DNA from: Oryzias latipes
Lineage: Eukaryota > Chordata > Actinopteri > Beloniformes > Adrianichthyidae
NCBI RefSeq assembly: GCF_002234675.1
Contig: NC_019859.2
Location: 17,392,311-17,456,310, forward strand
Reading direction: 5' to 3'
Length of the DNA stretch: 64,000 nt
How positions within the stretch are numbered: position 1 is the first letter of the stretch; each line of letters opens with the position of its first letter. The notes beneath the pieces are model-generated. The model made no database searches, was not told the DNA's origin, and was given only the letters and a program-made list of their open reading frames with translations. A program made the translations under genes and the position numbers. This document shows positions 12,521 to 24,968 of this stretch, piece by piece.

Positions 12521-15500
12521 GTGAGTGATGAACCAAAAACCCTCATTGCTGAAACAGATCTTGAGCTTGTCTATGTCAACGCATGCTCCATCGCTCCAGA
12601 GGGATACCAAGTTGTAGTTCAAAAGACAACAGAAGTTCCAGCCTTTAGCGAGTTATTCTATGCCCAGGTTCAGGTTGACAATGTTGAACTGAGAGGCATG
12701 ATTGATTCAGGGTCTATGGCTTGCACAGTGAGTGAAGGAGCAGTACACAAACTGTTGGAGGCAGGAGCAAAGATTGGAGATCCAAAGTCGGCAGAGCAAG
12801 TTCTTCTGGTCGGTTGTGGCGGTAAGCAGACTCATCCAAGGTGTATATATGACTTTACGCTCACTATCTATGGGATGAGGTGCATTGTTCCTGTCTTGGT
12901 TGTTCCTGGCCAGAGAGATGACCTCATTATTGGTTCAAACGTTCTGAAGAAGTTGATGAGTGTTCTTAAGAATGACAGTGGGTTTTGGAAACATGTTTCC
13001 AACGACTGCAAACACTCTCTTCCTGAATATGAACATTTCCTTGACATGATGTCCTGTTCAGTGAGATGGAGGGGGGCGGACGCTCCTTCCCTCATTGGAA
13101 CAGTAAGGTTGCCTCGTGCAGTTACTCTTCTTCCACAAAAGGAACATTTGGTGTGGGGGAAACTCCCAACCTTCTCTCCTGTTTCACCAGGCAGCACCAT
13201 CCTGGTAGAGCCCTGCTCTTCTAGAGCCAGACCCAGGAACATGTTGGTGGGACGTCTCGTCACCTCCATGTATGGGGACAGATGGGTTCCTTTGAAGATT
13301 ACCAACCCTCTTACCAGACCGGTCATTCTCAGACGAAATTCCAAAGTTGCTGATGTCTCGACATGTGTTGCCATTGAGGATTTCAGCCTGAGCCAGAATC
13401 ATTGCACCAGTGAGGTTCGAGATTCAGAATCCCAACCTAGGCCATCTGTCTCACAAAATGACCTTAAAGCCAAGCTGAATGAACTGGGATTGAGTGAGCT
13501 TGACATCGACTCCTGTCAGGCTAGCTCTCGCTCAAAGGAGAAACTCGTGGAACTGATAGAGCAGTATGAAGACATCTTCTCGCGTCACCCCCTGGATTGT
13601 GGTGAGGCAGAGGGTTTTGTTCATCGCATCCACCTGACGGACGAACGACCCTTTCGCATGCCATATCGCAGGGTGCCTCCAGCTCATTACCAAAAGCTAC
13701 GTCAGGTCCTGACAGATATGGAAGAGAAGGGAATCATCCGCAAATCAGTTAGCGAATATGCATCTCCTCTGGTTATGGTCTGGAAGAAAGATGGAAACGT
13801 ACGTATCTGTACGGATTTCAGATGGTTGAACGCACGGACACTAAAGGATGCACACCCGCTCCCTCACCAGGCTGACTGTCTAGCAGCTCTAGGCGGCAAT
13901 ACGTTTTTTAGCACAATGGACCTGACATCAGGGTTTTATAACATCCCCATGTGTGAAGAAGACAAGCACTACACCGCTTTCACTACCCCTGTTGGGCTGT
14001 ACGAGTACAACAGAATGCCCCAAGGACTCTGTAATAGCCCTGCATCATTCATGCGCATGATGTTGAATATCTTTGGAGACCTCAACTTTACCAGTCTACT
14101 CTGTTATTTAGATGATCTGCTAGTTTTTGCTCCAACTGAGGAAGAAGCTCTTCAAAGACTGCATGTTGTTTTCCAGAAGCTGAGGGATAACCATCTCAAG
14201 CTGAGTCCAAAGAAATGCCATCTTCTGCGCAGGTCTGTCAAATTCTTGGGACATTTTATTGACCAAGAGGGAGTATCTGTGGATCCTTCCAGAGTGGCTA
14301 TGATCTCCAACATGCCCAAAGAGTCTCTGATGGATGTTGATGGTTCTACCCCCTCCGTAAAAAAACTGAAGTCCTTCTTAGGGATGGTGTTTTTTTATCA
14401 GAGTTTCATCCCTCGGTGTTCAGCTATTGCAAAACCTCTGTTCGCTCTCACGGCTGGACAGAAGCGGAAGAGCAAACACCCTCAAATGAGAAGAGGAGTC
14501 GGGACATTCAGGAAATTGACTGAAGCGGACTGGACTCCAGCTTGTGATGAGGCTTTTGAGAAGCTAAAGAGTGCTCTCTTGAACTGTGCTGTGATGGCCC
14601 ACCCAGATTTCAACAGGCCCTTTATTCTCTCTGTTGATGCATCCTTAGACGGCCTTGGTGCAGTTTATCTCAGCTCCCTGTTGGTGAAGATAAAGCCCGT
14701 CCAGTTGCATTTGCTAGTAAAACCTTAAGCAAATCGCAACAACGATACCCTGCTCACAGACTCGAGTTCATGGCCCTGAAGTGGAGCATCACAGAGAAAT
14801 TCAGTCACTGGCTTAAGGGGCACAAATTCACAGTATGGACCGATAACAATCCTTTGGTCCACGTGCTCACCAAACCAAAGTTGGATGCTTACGAACAACG
14901 GTGGGTGGCGAAGCTTTCAGCCTACGACTTTGACCTGAAATACATCCCAGGTCCTAAAAATGTTGTGGCTGATGCTTTAAGCCGTGAACCTTGTGCCTCA
15001 CCCGTCAGTGACAGACTCTTGAAGGAACCATACAGCAGATTGATCCAGGAAGCTGATGGGGCTGAGGTTAACATGGTGCAAGATGCTTTCAGACTCGGTC
15101 TCCAACATAACCAGGAAGTTCAGCTCTTGCACACCACCATCGTTCCCACCCCAAACTCAGTTCATTCTCCGGAGGTTAAGGCAGTTTTCCAGCACTATGA
15201 TCACTGGCAAAGAGGTGCAGAAACTCAAGCTGTTTGTCTCCTTCAACATGTGCAATCACTGCAGCACACCGATCCTGAGCCTCTGCCGTCTTTCACCTTG
15301 AGTGAAATGGAGGACAGTCAACGACGGGATGTCACAGTCTCAAAGCTGCTGCCATTTCTCATCCGCAAAGTGCGCCCCTCGAGACGTGAAAGGTCTGGAT
15401 TTAATCCCAGCCAACTAACTCTGTTGAAATCCTGGGAGAGACTCGTGGTCAGAGATGGACTTCTGTATAGGGAAACTAAAGATCCAGCAACCAAGATGAA

Positions 15501-16872
15501 GAGGCTCCAGTTTGTCCTACCCACTGATCTCAGGAAGAAGGCCTTGGAAGGTGTCCATGATTTAGCTGGTCATCAGGGCCAGGCTAGGACTCTCCATCTT
15601 TCTAGGCAGCGGTTCTTTTGGCCATATATGGAAAGAGACGTCTCTGAATATGTCCGGTGTTGCCCACGTTGTGTTCTTGCCAAGACTCCAGAACCAGCCG
15701 CGCGTGCTCCGCTAGAGAGCATAAGGACCACTGCTCCTATGGAGCTAGTCTGTATTGACTTTTGGTCAGCGGAGGACAAGAACAAGCGTTCTGTGGAAGT
15801 GTTAGTTGTAACCGATCACTTCACGAAGATGGCCCATGCTTTTCCTTGTCGCAACCAGTCAGTGAAACAAGTTGCCAAAAAGCTCTGGGATAATGTGTTT
15901 TGCATTTATGGCTTCCCTGAGCGCATCCATTCTGACCAGGGGGCCAATTTGAAAGCGAACTGTTGTCTGAACTCCTGCGTCTGTCAGGTGTGGCTAAGTC
16001 TCACACCACTGCCTACCACCCTATGGGCAACGGAGGAAACAGAGCGTTTCAACCGCACATTAGGCAACATGATCAGAGCACTCCCTTTAAGAACAAAGCA
16101 GGAGTGGGCTCAGCAAATCCAGACATTGACGTTTGCTTATAATGCCACTGTCCATGAGACTACAGGGTTTGCCCCTTTTTATCTAATGTTTGGTCGTGTT
16201 CCCCGTCTTCCTGTTGATATAGTGTTCCGGTCAGTTCTTCATGACTCTGATGTGACTGATTTCACCACCTATTCAGCCACACTTCTCACAAACCTTGCAG
16301 AGGCTGCAAAAGTGGCACAGCAGCACGCCGTGCATCAGCAAAAACATCAGGCAAAGGGGTACAACAAAAAAATCAAGGGTGTTGCCCTCCAGATTGGCGA
16401 CAGAGTGCTCCTAGCCAATAGAGGTGAACGTGGCAAGAAGAAACTGGCTGACAAATGGGAACCTACAGTCTACACTGTTGTGGCCTGTCAACCACAAATT
16501 CATGTCTACAAAATACAGGATTCGAACGGACGCTGCAAAGTTGTCCACAGGAATCTGCTGCTTGATGTAAGCTTCCTTCCTGTTGTTGAGTCACAACATC
16601 TTGGTGTTGGAGCAACTTCGGAGGGGTGTAACACAGAAAGCGTGGATCTGAGTGACCTGAATAGCCTCCTACATGATTCTCCGGAAGAGCGGACCGCTAC
16701 TTGGGTTTCGTCTGGGTGTGACAACAGCATCATCGGTGGTTCAGTGAAAACTAGTCTGGGATCAGATGCGTCTGGTTCCCACAGTGTTTTGGGGGACTTT
16801 GAAGAGGATATTACCCCTGATCTCCCACCAGTCGTTGCCGGTGCTGATGGTGACTCACCAAGAGCTATGTGA
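12521..16872 (+). pseudogene. Pol part of the Ty3/Gypsy element: PR, RT, RNase H, IN (fossil)
   Basis: The parts in order are an aspartic protease (MIDSGS), a reverse transcriptase with the YLDD catalytic box and a KDGNVRICTDFRWLN fingers motif, an RNase H region ending near the family's DALSRE phrase, an integrase HHCC zinc-binding domain (HDLAGHQG ... CCPRC), and an integrase core (CIDFWS, IHSDQGAN). A basic C-terminal region follows. The domain order is that of Ty3/Gypsy. The region is a fossil and is broken. Confidence 0.9.
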
Positions 16873-17356
16873 CCAGTCCTCTGACTGACACTAGTCCCTT
16901 ACTTGACTCATGACACAAAGAATCCAACAGTGACTATAGATCTGTACCACCAGTGAGTTCAGCCCATGTTCCAGGGTACTTTGTATCTAGAACGGGTCGC
17001 GTAGTTAAACCTGTGACCAGATTTATAGAAGTCATGATGCAGGAACCTGTGTGGGTGTGACCTACAGTTTAGTTGGGTCTTTTTCTTTTCATCTGCTGTC
17101 GATGTTTGTGTTTTATGACATTTGGTTAGTAGTTATTTTGACCAGTGTAATTAGGGATGTAGGCTGCATCTCTGTATTCTAAAAGGGTTAACGGACTTGA
17201 TCAACCTGTTTACTTCTTTTAATCTGTTAAATCAGATAGTTTTTCTATACTGATTCAAGAATTTGATTCTTGCGAAATTGGTCTCTGTTTCTTTGCACGA
17301 ACCTGGTTCTCTGCCGATGTGTTGTGAATATTTGTGGAATTCTAGGAGGGGTGAAT

Positions 17357-18118
17357 GTAACGAGTGTTAAGTTATTAGTTTAATTCCACCAAATCCATGG
17401 TAAACTGCCGTTTTCATACATTTGCACCAGAGTATTTCATCTGTCTGAGGGTACTTGAACTCACCACGAGCACGCTAGCAGGTGCTAATGAACATGCGCA
17501 CTTAGACTGCTGGGAGCCGTGGCTGAGGTAAGACGTGAATCGCCGAGTGTCCACCCTTATTAGTTTTATTTCTTTGTAAATTGTTCATTAGTGTGTTACA
17601 CTCATAACTCACAAAGTTGGGAATCGTGTGGTGTCAATTTTACGTAATTTGTGTTGTTTTATTTATTTTTGGCTGCTCTATATCAGCAGATCTGCACTGC
17701 TTCGCGTGAACTAGTTGAGGTTCGCGCCATTTTTCTTTGATGTTTAAATTAACTTTTCTTTCTTTCTTTTTGTTCATTTTCAATTGTTAAGGGGGAAAAA
17801 AATCACACAGAAGAAACTCCAGACAGCATTCTGAATTTGTATTTTCTGTAACCAGGTACGGTGCAGTTTTCTCTTTTTATCGTGTTCTTTTTGTATTACT
17901 TTACATGCTGTGGGGGAGGTGCTAATAAGCATGAGCACTGAGACTGCTGGGAGCCGTGGCTGAGGGGGAAAAAAATCACACAGAAGAAACTCCAGACAGC
18001 ATTCTGAATTTGTATTTTCTGTTAACCAGGTACAGATTAAAAGAGTTTGACTCGGCATCCAAGTGTGGTCTCTCATTCGCCTGAACACAACGCAGAGCGG
18101 AAAACTCCACCAGTTACA
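17357..18118 (+). repeat. 3' LTR of the Ty3/Gypsy element
   Basis: It starts TGTAACGAGTGTTAAG and ends CCAGTTACA. It contains an internal repeat of the AATCACACAGAAGAAACTCC block (near 17800 and 17967). A related LTR without this internal repeat lies on the other strand at 36185-36767. Confidence 0.9.
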
Positions 18119-18130
18119 TTTGCACTAATA

Positions 18131-18410
18131 TGGGGCGGCCGTGGTGCAGCGGTAGGGCGGTCGACCCATGGTCGTAAGATTGCAGGTATGATTCCCGCCT
18201 TGCACGCCCATGTGTCGCCAGTGTCCTTAAGCAAGACACTGAACCCCACCTTGCCTCTGGTGGGAGGTTGGCGCCAGTGTTCGCAGCGGAGCCGCCATCA
18301 GTGTATGAATGTTTGTGTGCATGGGTGAATGGGACTGTGACTGTAAAGCGCTTTGGGCCTTTGAAAGAAGGTAGAAAGCGCTATATAAGTATACGCCATT
18401 TATCATTTAA
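18131..18410 (+). mobile_element. tRNA-derived SINE, copy 2
   Basis: Same family as 10262-10536 but better preserved. The head has a box-A-like TGGTGCAGCGG, and a box-B-like GGTATGATTCC follows about 40 bases on, as in tRNA-derived SINEs. The body contains CAAGACACTGAACCCCACC, and the tail GAAAGCGCTATATAAGTATA is the kind of 3' end that fish LINEs recognise. It sits about a dozen bases beyond the right LTR. Confidence 0.8.
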
Positions 18411-18699
18411 TCACAATGAGCATAAAGAGCAATTTGTTATTTTTTCTTTACTTGTGTTAGCTTACAAAAAATAGTTTAACATCTGTCATGCAAACTTACC
18501 TGACACTACTACTGAAATAAAATGTGTTCATATGCTGGATGTAGTTTTATAGAAAATTTTAAATGTAAATAAAATGACTTTTATATTGAAGTAGAAACCT
18601 GCCTTATTACAAAAACCTATTTTGACTGGTGAAAAGTAAAAAAAAAATAGTATGGACGTTTTAATTTTTTCTCGAAGGGGCAAGCAGGGTGGTTTAAGG

Positions 18700-18860
18700 A
18701 GTTCAAAGTGGTAAGCAGGCGTTGCTTATTGGCTGGTTGTTGCGTTTTGAATCTCCCGCTCATTTCCTGGTACGGCTTCAGTCAGTCGTCCTGTTCCTTC
18801 AACTCAAGGAGATTCTGCACTTCTGTCGCACCGTTCATCCAGGCCATTTATTGATATCAA
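18700..18860 (+). promoter_or_regulatory. Possible promoter and first non-coding exon
   Basis: A CpG-richer stretch with CAGTCAGTCGTCCTG-like text is followed by CATTTATTGATATCAAG and a good splice donor (GTAAGA, 18862). It has the look of a 5' untranslated exon, possibly of the DUF4806-like pseudogene 1.4 kb downstream. No transcript evidence is available, so this is a weak call. Confidence 0.25.
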
Positions 18861-19968
18861 GGTAAGATACCTTTCTGGTTTTGTGTTTCGCTTACAGCTC
18901 TAACTGGCAATGATAAATGTGGTTCATAAAAGCATGCGCAGCTCGGGAGTGTTGTTCTGTTCTGCAGTTGAATCCATCCACGTTACAGCGGCTTTTGCAT
19001 TTGAAAGAAGCCGGTGTCACAAACGGGCAGACGACTAGTTTCCACGTGCAGCAGGTTTATTTGCAGACATGATGACAAGTAGTGGTGGGTCGCGTCACCG
19101 ATCATCCAGCCAGTGTGTGTCGGCGTTTCACCGAGGCATCAAACTAGGAAGCGCATCCTAGTAACAGAGTTGTCAGTTGCCAGATTCGGCGGGTTTCCGT
19201 CCAGTTTAGTGGTTTTGATTTGGATCTTGCGGGGATAACTTGTTTTGGTCAGATATAATTTGGCCAGGTTTTGTGTGAAATGTTTTTAGTTCGTTTTATT
19301 TTGAAAAATGACCGGAATTTCTCGGTAAAATGAATGAATACTAATCAGTCCATCGGCGAGTTTAGATCCATAAAATGCAAAATCTTTTTCGTTTTTGCTT
19401 TTTAGTGTATTATAATGTTTATTCCTCACAAAAAGACACCCAAGCGGTATTTCGACCCATTCAAGCATTTGAGTATTCCTCTAAACTCGAGCGGGTTCTC
19501 ATGAGGTGACGTGACGGACACATGAGAACGGTCCCGTTCATGAAGAGTCTGCGCTGCCGGCCCCGCCCACAGACACACACCCACTTTCTCCGATGAGCAA
19601 GAATGTTTGTCAAAAAGCGCTTTATTTTTATATTCAGAATATGCACATCCACCTTTGCAGAAGTTTGAATGTGTTTTTGTTTTCCTGGGAGAAACGCAGA
19701 CACGCTGCTGAGGCCGGCTCTATCTGCCGAGATTGACGTCACACACACAGAGCGAAAGCCGGTGACTCAGAGAATGAGTCCTGTTATTTCCAGTTTGGAA
19801 AGAAACTCAGGATAATAACCGATATTTAATTTAAAAAATCATTTTGTGTGTGTGCCAAAGGTAATACTATCATATATATGGATGTTGCTTACTATTAAGG
19901 GATTAAAAATAACAGGGTATAGGCCCCTTTATTGAGTTTCTGGAAGCATTTAATAGTTTTAATTATGC

Positions 19969-19970
<2 letters not shown>

Positions 19971-20021
<51 letters not shown>
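19971..20021. repeat. (AT)n microsatellite
   Basis: About 24 uninterrupted AT dinucleotides. Confidence 0.97.
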
Positions 20022-20023
<2 letters not shown>

Positions 20024-20269
20024 TCCTAGAGTTACTTAAATACTTGCTTCAGGGAATGGTTATTTCAGAGTTTAGTTATTTTGTCCCTTGTGTTGGTCAG
20101 GTCACCTGCAGCTTCACTCAAGTTGTCGTGACAGACTCGCCGATGTAGATTTCATGTCAGCAGTTGTAAGTTTATTCTTAAAGTAACATTTTATTATTTA
20201 TATATGTAATTAAGCTGTTAACGTTTAACTACATCTTTCTATCTTGTGATATTTTCTCTATTTAAAAAG

Positions 20270-20641
20270 GTTGCTGTGGTTGGAGTAATTGGGGACTCTT
20301 GGACGATGCAACCAGAAGAATGATGGGCTTCCTCATGTCCAATGAGTTGGCTCTGCAATATAACCTGTTTGGACGTCATGGAGAGAATAAGTTCTGCTAG
20401 CTGTGTCTTTTTGATGTCTTCTATGGTAATTGGATTTGAATTTATTAATCTATATTCATCACTGACAAATGATTTAGTAAGTTTAATCCCAGGCTAAAAT
20501 GAATACTTTGTTTTTTGTGATTTCTTTTTAGGGGCAGTGAAGAAAAATGCCAGCACCCAACCAGTCCCACTAAAGGAAGTGGAGAAGGGCCTTTCCAAAT
20601 GGTTTGTTGGAGCTCGTGACAGGGAGGAAACCGAGCTATAA
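20270..20641 (+). pseudogene. Two exons of a DUF4806-like gene, broken
   Basis: Exon one (20270-20425) reads ...LLDDATRRMMGFLMSNELA...YNLFGRHG..., then an in-frame TAG, then LCLFDVFYG, and ends at a GTAATT donor. Exon two (20532-20641), after a TTTCTTTTTAG acceptor, reads AVKKN...LKEVEKGLSKWF.GARDREETEL and a stop; the splice phases agree. The T-x-R-R-M-M ... GR.G motif, followed by an A-[IV]-[KR]-x-N and W-[FL]-x-x-A helix, is what I remember for the C-terminal DUF4806 domain of many fish multi-copy genes. The in-frame stop in exon one and the lack of clear upstream exons make it a pseudogene fragment. A short ATGTCAGCAGTT followed by GTAAGT at 20152 might be a leftover start exon, but this is doubtful. 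Confidence 0.5.
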
Positions 20642-20857
20642 GGACTCAAAGAGACCTTGAATAACAAGCCGATGGAGCTTGTTCTCAGGAACCGTCAAGG
20701 ATGCCATGAGTATTTTGTTTTACTGGATTTATTTATTTATTCGTCACATAATTGGCACACATTAAGGTTGTTGATATTGTACTGTACCAAGTGAAGTTGT
20801 TCTTTATTTTATTAAGTAACTGTAGTATGTTAGATCCTGTGTGTTATCTGTTAAACC

Positions 20858-22757
20858 CAGGGCTCCAGACTAACTTTTTTCACTAGGAGCACAGTGGCCC
20901 CTAACTGAAAATTTTAGGGGCACAACCAGCAAATTTAGGGGCGCATCCCGTAAATCAACATTCTAACCAAATCTACTAATTTCCACTGTATTACTTATAA
21001 AAACTTTAATAATAGATGCAGAAATTACAATGTGCTGTTTCAAATTCAGTGTCACATTTTATTCTGCACTTTTGAAGATGCAACAACAAGGTAAACTGAC
21101 AGCACCATCGCTGTCATGACAGTACAAATACTAAACAAAACGGATGGAAATTTATCTTTGTGACACCAAATAGGTGCAGCCAAGATGCACGATAAGCGTG
21201 TTTGAGATCACCCATGTGGACTCAACGCTGCGCAGATCACCTGGTGTGTGACATATATTTTTGTTTTTGCTCCAACATCACCTGTTAATCATCACAAAAA
21301 TATCGCGAGAAAGGGGTGGGATCAAGGGGCAAACCTACCCGGACACAGCTGGAAACTGAACTGACTGAAAGCTGCCCTACAGACTACAAAACAATGCATT
21401 ATGGGACATGTGTCCTGATGGTTTTTGTAGTGGAGTGATTAATTAAAATAATTTAAAATACCAATTCATTAAAAAAGGCTACATACATCACAAAACATTA
21501 AAATAATCATAACATATATAATAACACAGATCATACTGAGGGGGAGAAGAATATTAAAACTAAATTGAATGTTAAGTACAACTCCAATTTCCTGTTCTCA
21601 TTCAGTCTTGCTGCAGATTCCCCTTCATCTCACAGCCCCCCCGCCTGGTCTCCCCAACGATCCAGGCGAGGTGCCGGTTCATCTCAAACACGTCTATCGT
21701 TGCATTTTCCCCACGTATTTTTAGTGTGTCTAAAACTAATGTTGTTTTTGCTCGAGCGTGTTTAAAGTTCAAGCCCCGTTAGCTGTCACGCATGTAGGTG
21801 TGGGACATTTATTCTCCTCAGCTGACCCGACTCCCGCGGGAGCGATGAGCTGCCGTAATAACAGCCGCGCATAAACCGTCTGATGCGCCGCCGTAACCGT
21901 CACCAAAACCTAAACCTTCCACCGGGTCTGTGCGGCCCAGAGAAAAGTTCAGCACGGACTGCATGTATTTAGAAAATTACGAGCGAATAAATACGTTCTA
22001 AAGGAAAGTAAGGAACTCTTTCATGTGGTCCGGGGAGGGAGGGGGCTGTCGGGTTTCCTGCTTTCAAACCCTGTCATTGTCACGCCCCCAAGAGTCATAT
22101 ACCCCACTGTGATTGGTTGGTCAGCTCCGTGCACGACAATGAAAAAGTGTCATTCATACAAACTGGCGGGCTGCAGTAACATTAAACCTTCATATTAAGG
22201 CGGGGACCGCAAAATATCATCTTGGGGGCCGCAAATAGCCCGCGGGCCGCGAGTTTGAGATCCCTGCTGTACACTCTGGCACTGGTACACTAGCCGCAGG
22301 TCGGAAGAACGAATCAATAGTTCTCTTGCTCATAACTCAGACGGACATGATGAGGTTGTGATATTTGTCTCCGTTTCCTTCCCACAGATGTTTACGCGCG
22401 CTCGATTATCTCTAGGCCCCTCCCCCTCCACGCATTTAGCCACTCACAGTGGCTTTCCCTATTCTTCTCACACGCAGTGGCAGCCTCACAGACGGGTATC
22501 ACGCGAGAGTGTACGTGCTCGCGTTTCATGAGTATGTGCGCGAGTGTGTGTCTGCCTGCGTGCGTGTGCGCTCGCGTCTCATTGATTATTTCATTGATCA
22601 TTGACGTGCCCCTTCCACGTTTGATGTATAAAAAAATACGGAGGGTAGGGGAGGCAAATTTACTGGTCGCACATGTGCGACTGGATGTAAAATTCAGTCG
22701 CACACTCTCAAATTTTGGTCGCAAAATGCGACCAATTGGTCGCAGTCTGGAGCCCTG
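20858..22757. mobile_element. Non-autonomous DNA transposon (hAT-like), copy 1
   Basis: The ends are CAGGGCTCCAGACT and its exact reverse complement, 14 bp, flanked by the 5-bp direct repeat AAACC (20853-20857 and 22758-22762). No transposase frame is visible over 1.9 kb. A GCGGGCCGCGAGTTTGAGA phrase near 22240 looks like the end of another, Charlie-like hAT piece carried inside. The right end has repeated GCGACC/GGTCGC words that can fold. A second copy lies at 26602-28433. Five-bp duplications are unusual for hAT (normally 8 bp), so the superfamily is tentative. Confidence 0.85.
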
Positions 22758-22969
22758 AAACCTTTGGGTGACCTTGCCATGGTCTTGTATATCGTTTTCA
22801 TAATGCAGGATCAGGATAATTTATTTTCTTTTATTAAATTGAAGCATTTTAAAAAGCATTTTGTTGATGTCATTTGGAAAATTATGTTGTGAAACAGTGG
22901 GATTTTACAGAATCTTCTCATTTGGGTTTTAGGAAAGCTAGATGGAAAAGAAGACCCTATAATGGTTCA

Positions 22970-23966
22970 CTGGTATATAGCACTGTAGGGAAACACAGCT
23001 GGGACCTCCATGGCAACACTGCACAAACCCACTCATGGCCCACATGGTGGCTTATTTAGGTCCCACATTAACCCAATATGCAATACTAATTGATGCATAA
23101 GTGGGGCCAAAATGGGTCATGGATGATTACCTGATTGGGCCCATCTTTGCCCTGTTTCAGTCATAATTCCAGCCCACAGAAGAAGAACTACGAGTTATGG
23201 TTAACTATGAGTATGGTTCTAATGCTACTTACCCACTTGGGGCCTACAGGAAACCCACTGACCAACCACTTCAAACCCATGTGGGCAAACACAGTTGGGG
23301 CCACCATGGAAACTGCGGACAAACCCACTTATAGCCCACATTATAGCCCATTTAGGTCCCACATAAAACCCATATGCAATACTGATAGACATATTAGTGG
23401 GGCCAAAATGGGTCTTGGGTACTTTTCCTAGTTGGGACCCATATGGGTCCTGTTTTAATCCCACTTCTAACCCACATGGGTGAAAATATGGGCCCAATAT
23501 CAGTTTTAATGCTACTTACCCACTTGTGACCTACAGGAAACACACTCAGCCCCCACTTCAAGCCTATGTGGGCATACACAGTTGGGGCCACCACGGAAAC
23601 TGCGGACAAACCCACTCATAGCCCACATTATAGCCCATTTAGGTCCCACATAAAACCCATATAAGATACTGATAGACACATTAGTGGGGCCAAAGTGGGT
23701 CTTGGGTAGTTTACCCAGTTGGGACCCATATAGGCCCTGTTTCAATCCCACTTCCAGCCCACATGGGCAAAAATATGGGCCCTACATGGGTTCTAATATT
23801 ATTTTCCAACCTCGGGCCTATCTGACACCCACTCAGCACCCACTTCAAGGCTATGTGGGCATACACAGTTGGGGCCACCACGGAAACTGCGGACAAAACC
23901 ATTCGGGGCCCACATTTTCTGCCCATTTTTAAACCATATGGGGCCCACTTGGCTTTGCTGGCTGGG
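22970..23966. repeat. 287-bp tandem repeat, about 3.5 copies, GGGCCCACAT-rich
   Basis: The phrase GGGCATACACAGTTGGGG or a close variant occurs at about 23283, 23570 and 23857, a 287-bp step, with a more diverged copy near 22990. The units are made of short words such as AGCCCACAT and GGGACCCATAT, shared in style with the 124-bp array at 7.6-9.1 kb. The right end, read in reverse, begins TCCCAGCCAGCAA, the same as the left edge of that other array. Open frames here are by-products of the repeat. Confidence 0.85.
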
Positions 23967-23969
23967 ATG

Positions 23970-24968
23970 TACATTATTTGTCCTCCATAAGGAGAAAAAC
24001 ACTACAAGAACATGTTGACAACAGTAAAACCACGATTTTCATTTAAGTGGGTCTTCACATTGACATTAAAAATGTTCAATAACACTCCATGTTATTGAAT
24101 ATAGCTAAAACATTTGATACATTACTTTAAATATAGCTAGTAGGTGGAACAATAATTGTAATCAAAACTCAATCCAATTTGGGTTGGATTACAATTTTCA
24201 GTTAATTAGTGTCAACCTAATACAAATTTTTGAGTTGTTTTTTTTAATTTATTTTTTTGTGGATAAATTCAATTAAGAGAGTAAAGAAAGTATTACTTTC
24301 CAAAAAATAATAAATTCTTAAGGTTCAAGAATTGGGCCCACTGTTAACTGAAATTTCCAAACATGTAAAGCTTTTTTTCACCAGTAGATGGCAGTAAAGT
24401 TTGGAGTACTGTACATACCCTTTTTTAACTCAAAACCGTTCTGTGGATCTGGAATGTAAAAGTAAATCATGTTCCTATTATTATTACAAAAACCTTCATC
24501 ATAGTTTTTAAATAATAAGCTTGTTTTAATAACTGTTTTGCTGTGCTTTCTCATGTGCACGATTGTTAACACTAAATGATTATTTTATCAGTCTCCCACA
24601 AAGGAATACCAGTATATCTATCTATCTATGATATGGCTGTCAGGCTCTTTCTTACACAGCCTACGGGCATTAAAGACAGGAAAATCCACAAAGAAAAAGT
24701 AAAAGAAAGAATTTGAGTAATGTGGCTTAAATTCCTTGAGAGGCTACACACTTTTAAATGTTGCTAATTTTCATGGGAAAATTCAACAAACAGCTGTGTG
24801 GAAATTAATGACAATATGAACAACACATATTTTCAGAACCCGAAAGGATTCGTTTTACTCAAATAGTTTTGAGAAATAAATGAGTAATTTTCCTACATTA
24901 CCCATAATGCCTATCGCCCGGAAAAGTCCTCTTCTTCTACGTTTTTTTCCGTCCTCTTGTTTAGAAAC
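23970..24968. other. AT-rich spacer upstream of the SNAPC3-like gene
   Basis: No exon or named repeat seen. The last 60 bases, with CTTCTTCTACG and short pyrimidine runs before ATGGCGGCG, look like a host gene's 5' untranslated region. Confidence 0.45.

Larger units (their letters stand above)
11257..18118 (+). mobile_element. Ty3/Gypsy LTR retrotransposon, broken, recently inserted
   Basis: LTR-type ends (TGTAAC at the left, TTACA at the right) are flanked by a 4-bp direct repeat TTTG at 11253-11256 and 18119-18122, as expected for an integrase-made insertion. The order inside is gag, protease, reverse transcriptase, RNase H, integrase, which identifies Ty3/Gypsy (Metaviridae) rather than Copia, BEL or a retrovirus. 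No envelope gene is seen. The 5' LTR is a shortened copy and the 3' LTR carries an internal duplication. In the roughly 150 bases both share I count about three substitutions by eye, which suggests a young insertion. The element is broken, with perhaps three to five breaks overall. The same family supplied the antisense gag pieces of the array at 32-63 kb. Confidence 0.92.

Noticed and set aside
18131-18250. tRNA-like promoter boxes
   Set aside because: Box A and box B are those of the SINE head. The cloverleaf is degraded and the copy is followed by a SINE body and tail, so not a tRNA gene.
22240-22280. Charlie-like hAT end as a separate element
   Set aside because: It is present at the same place in both copies of the larger element (also near 27905), so it moved as part of it.
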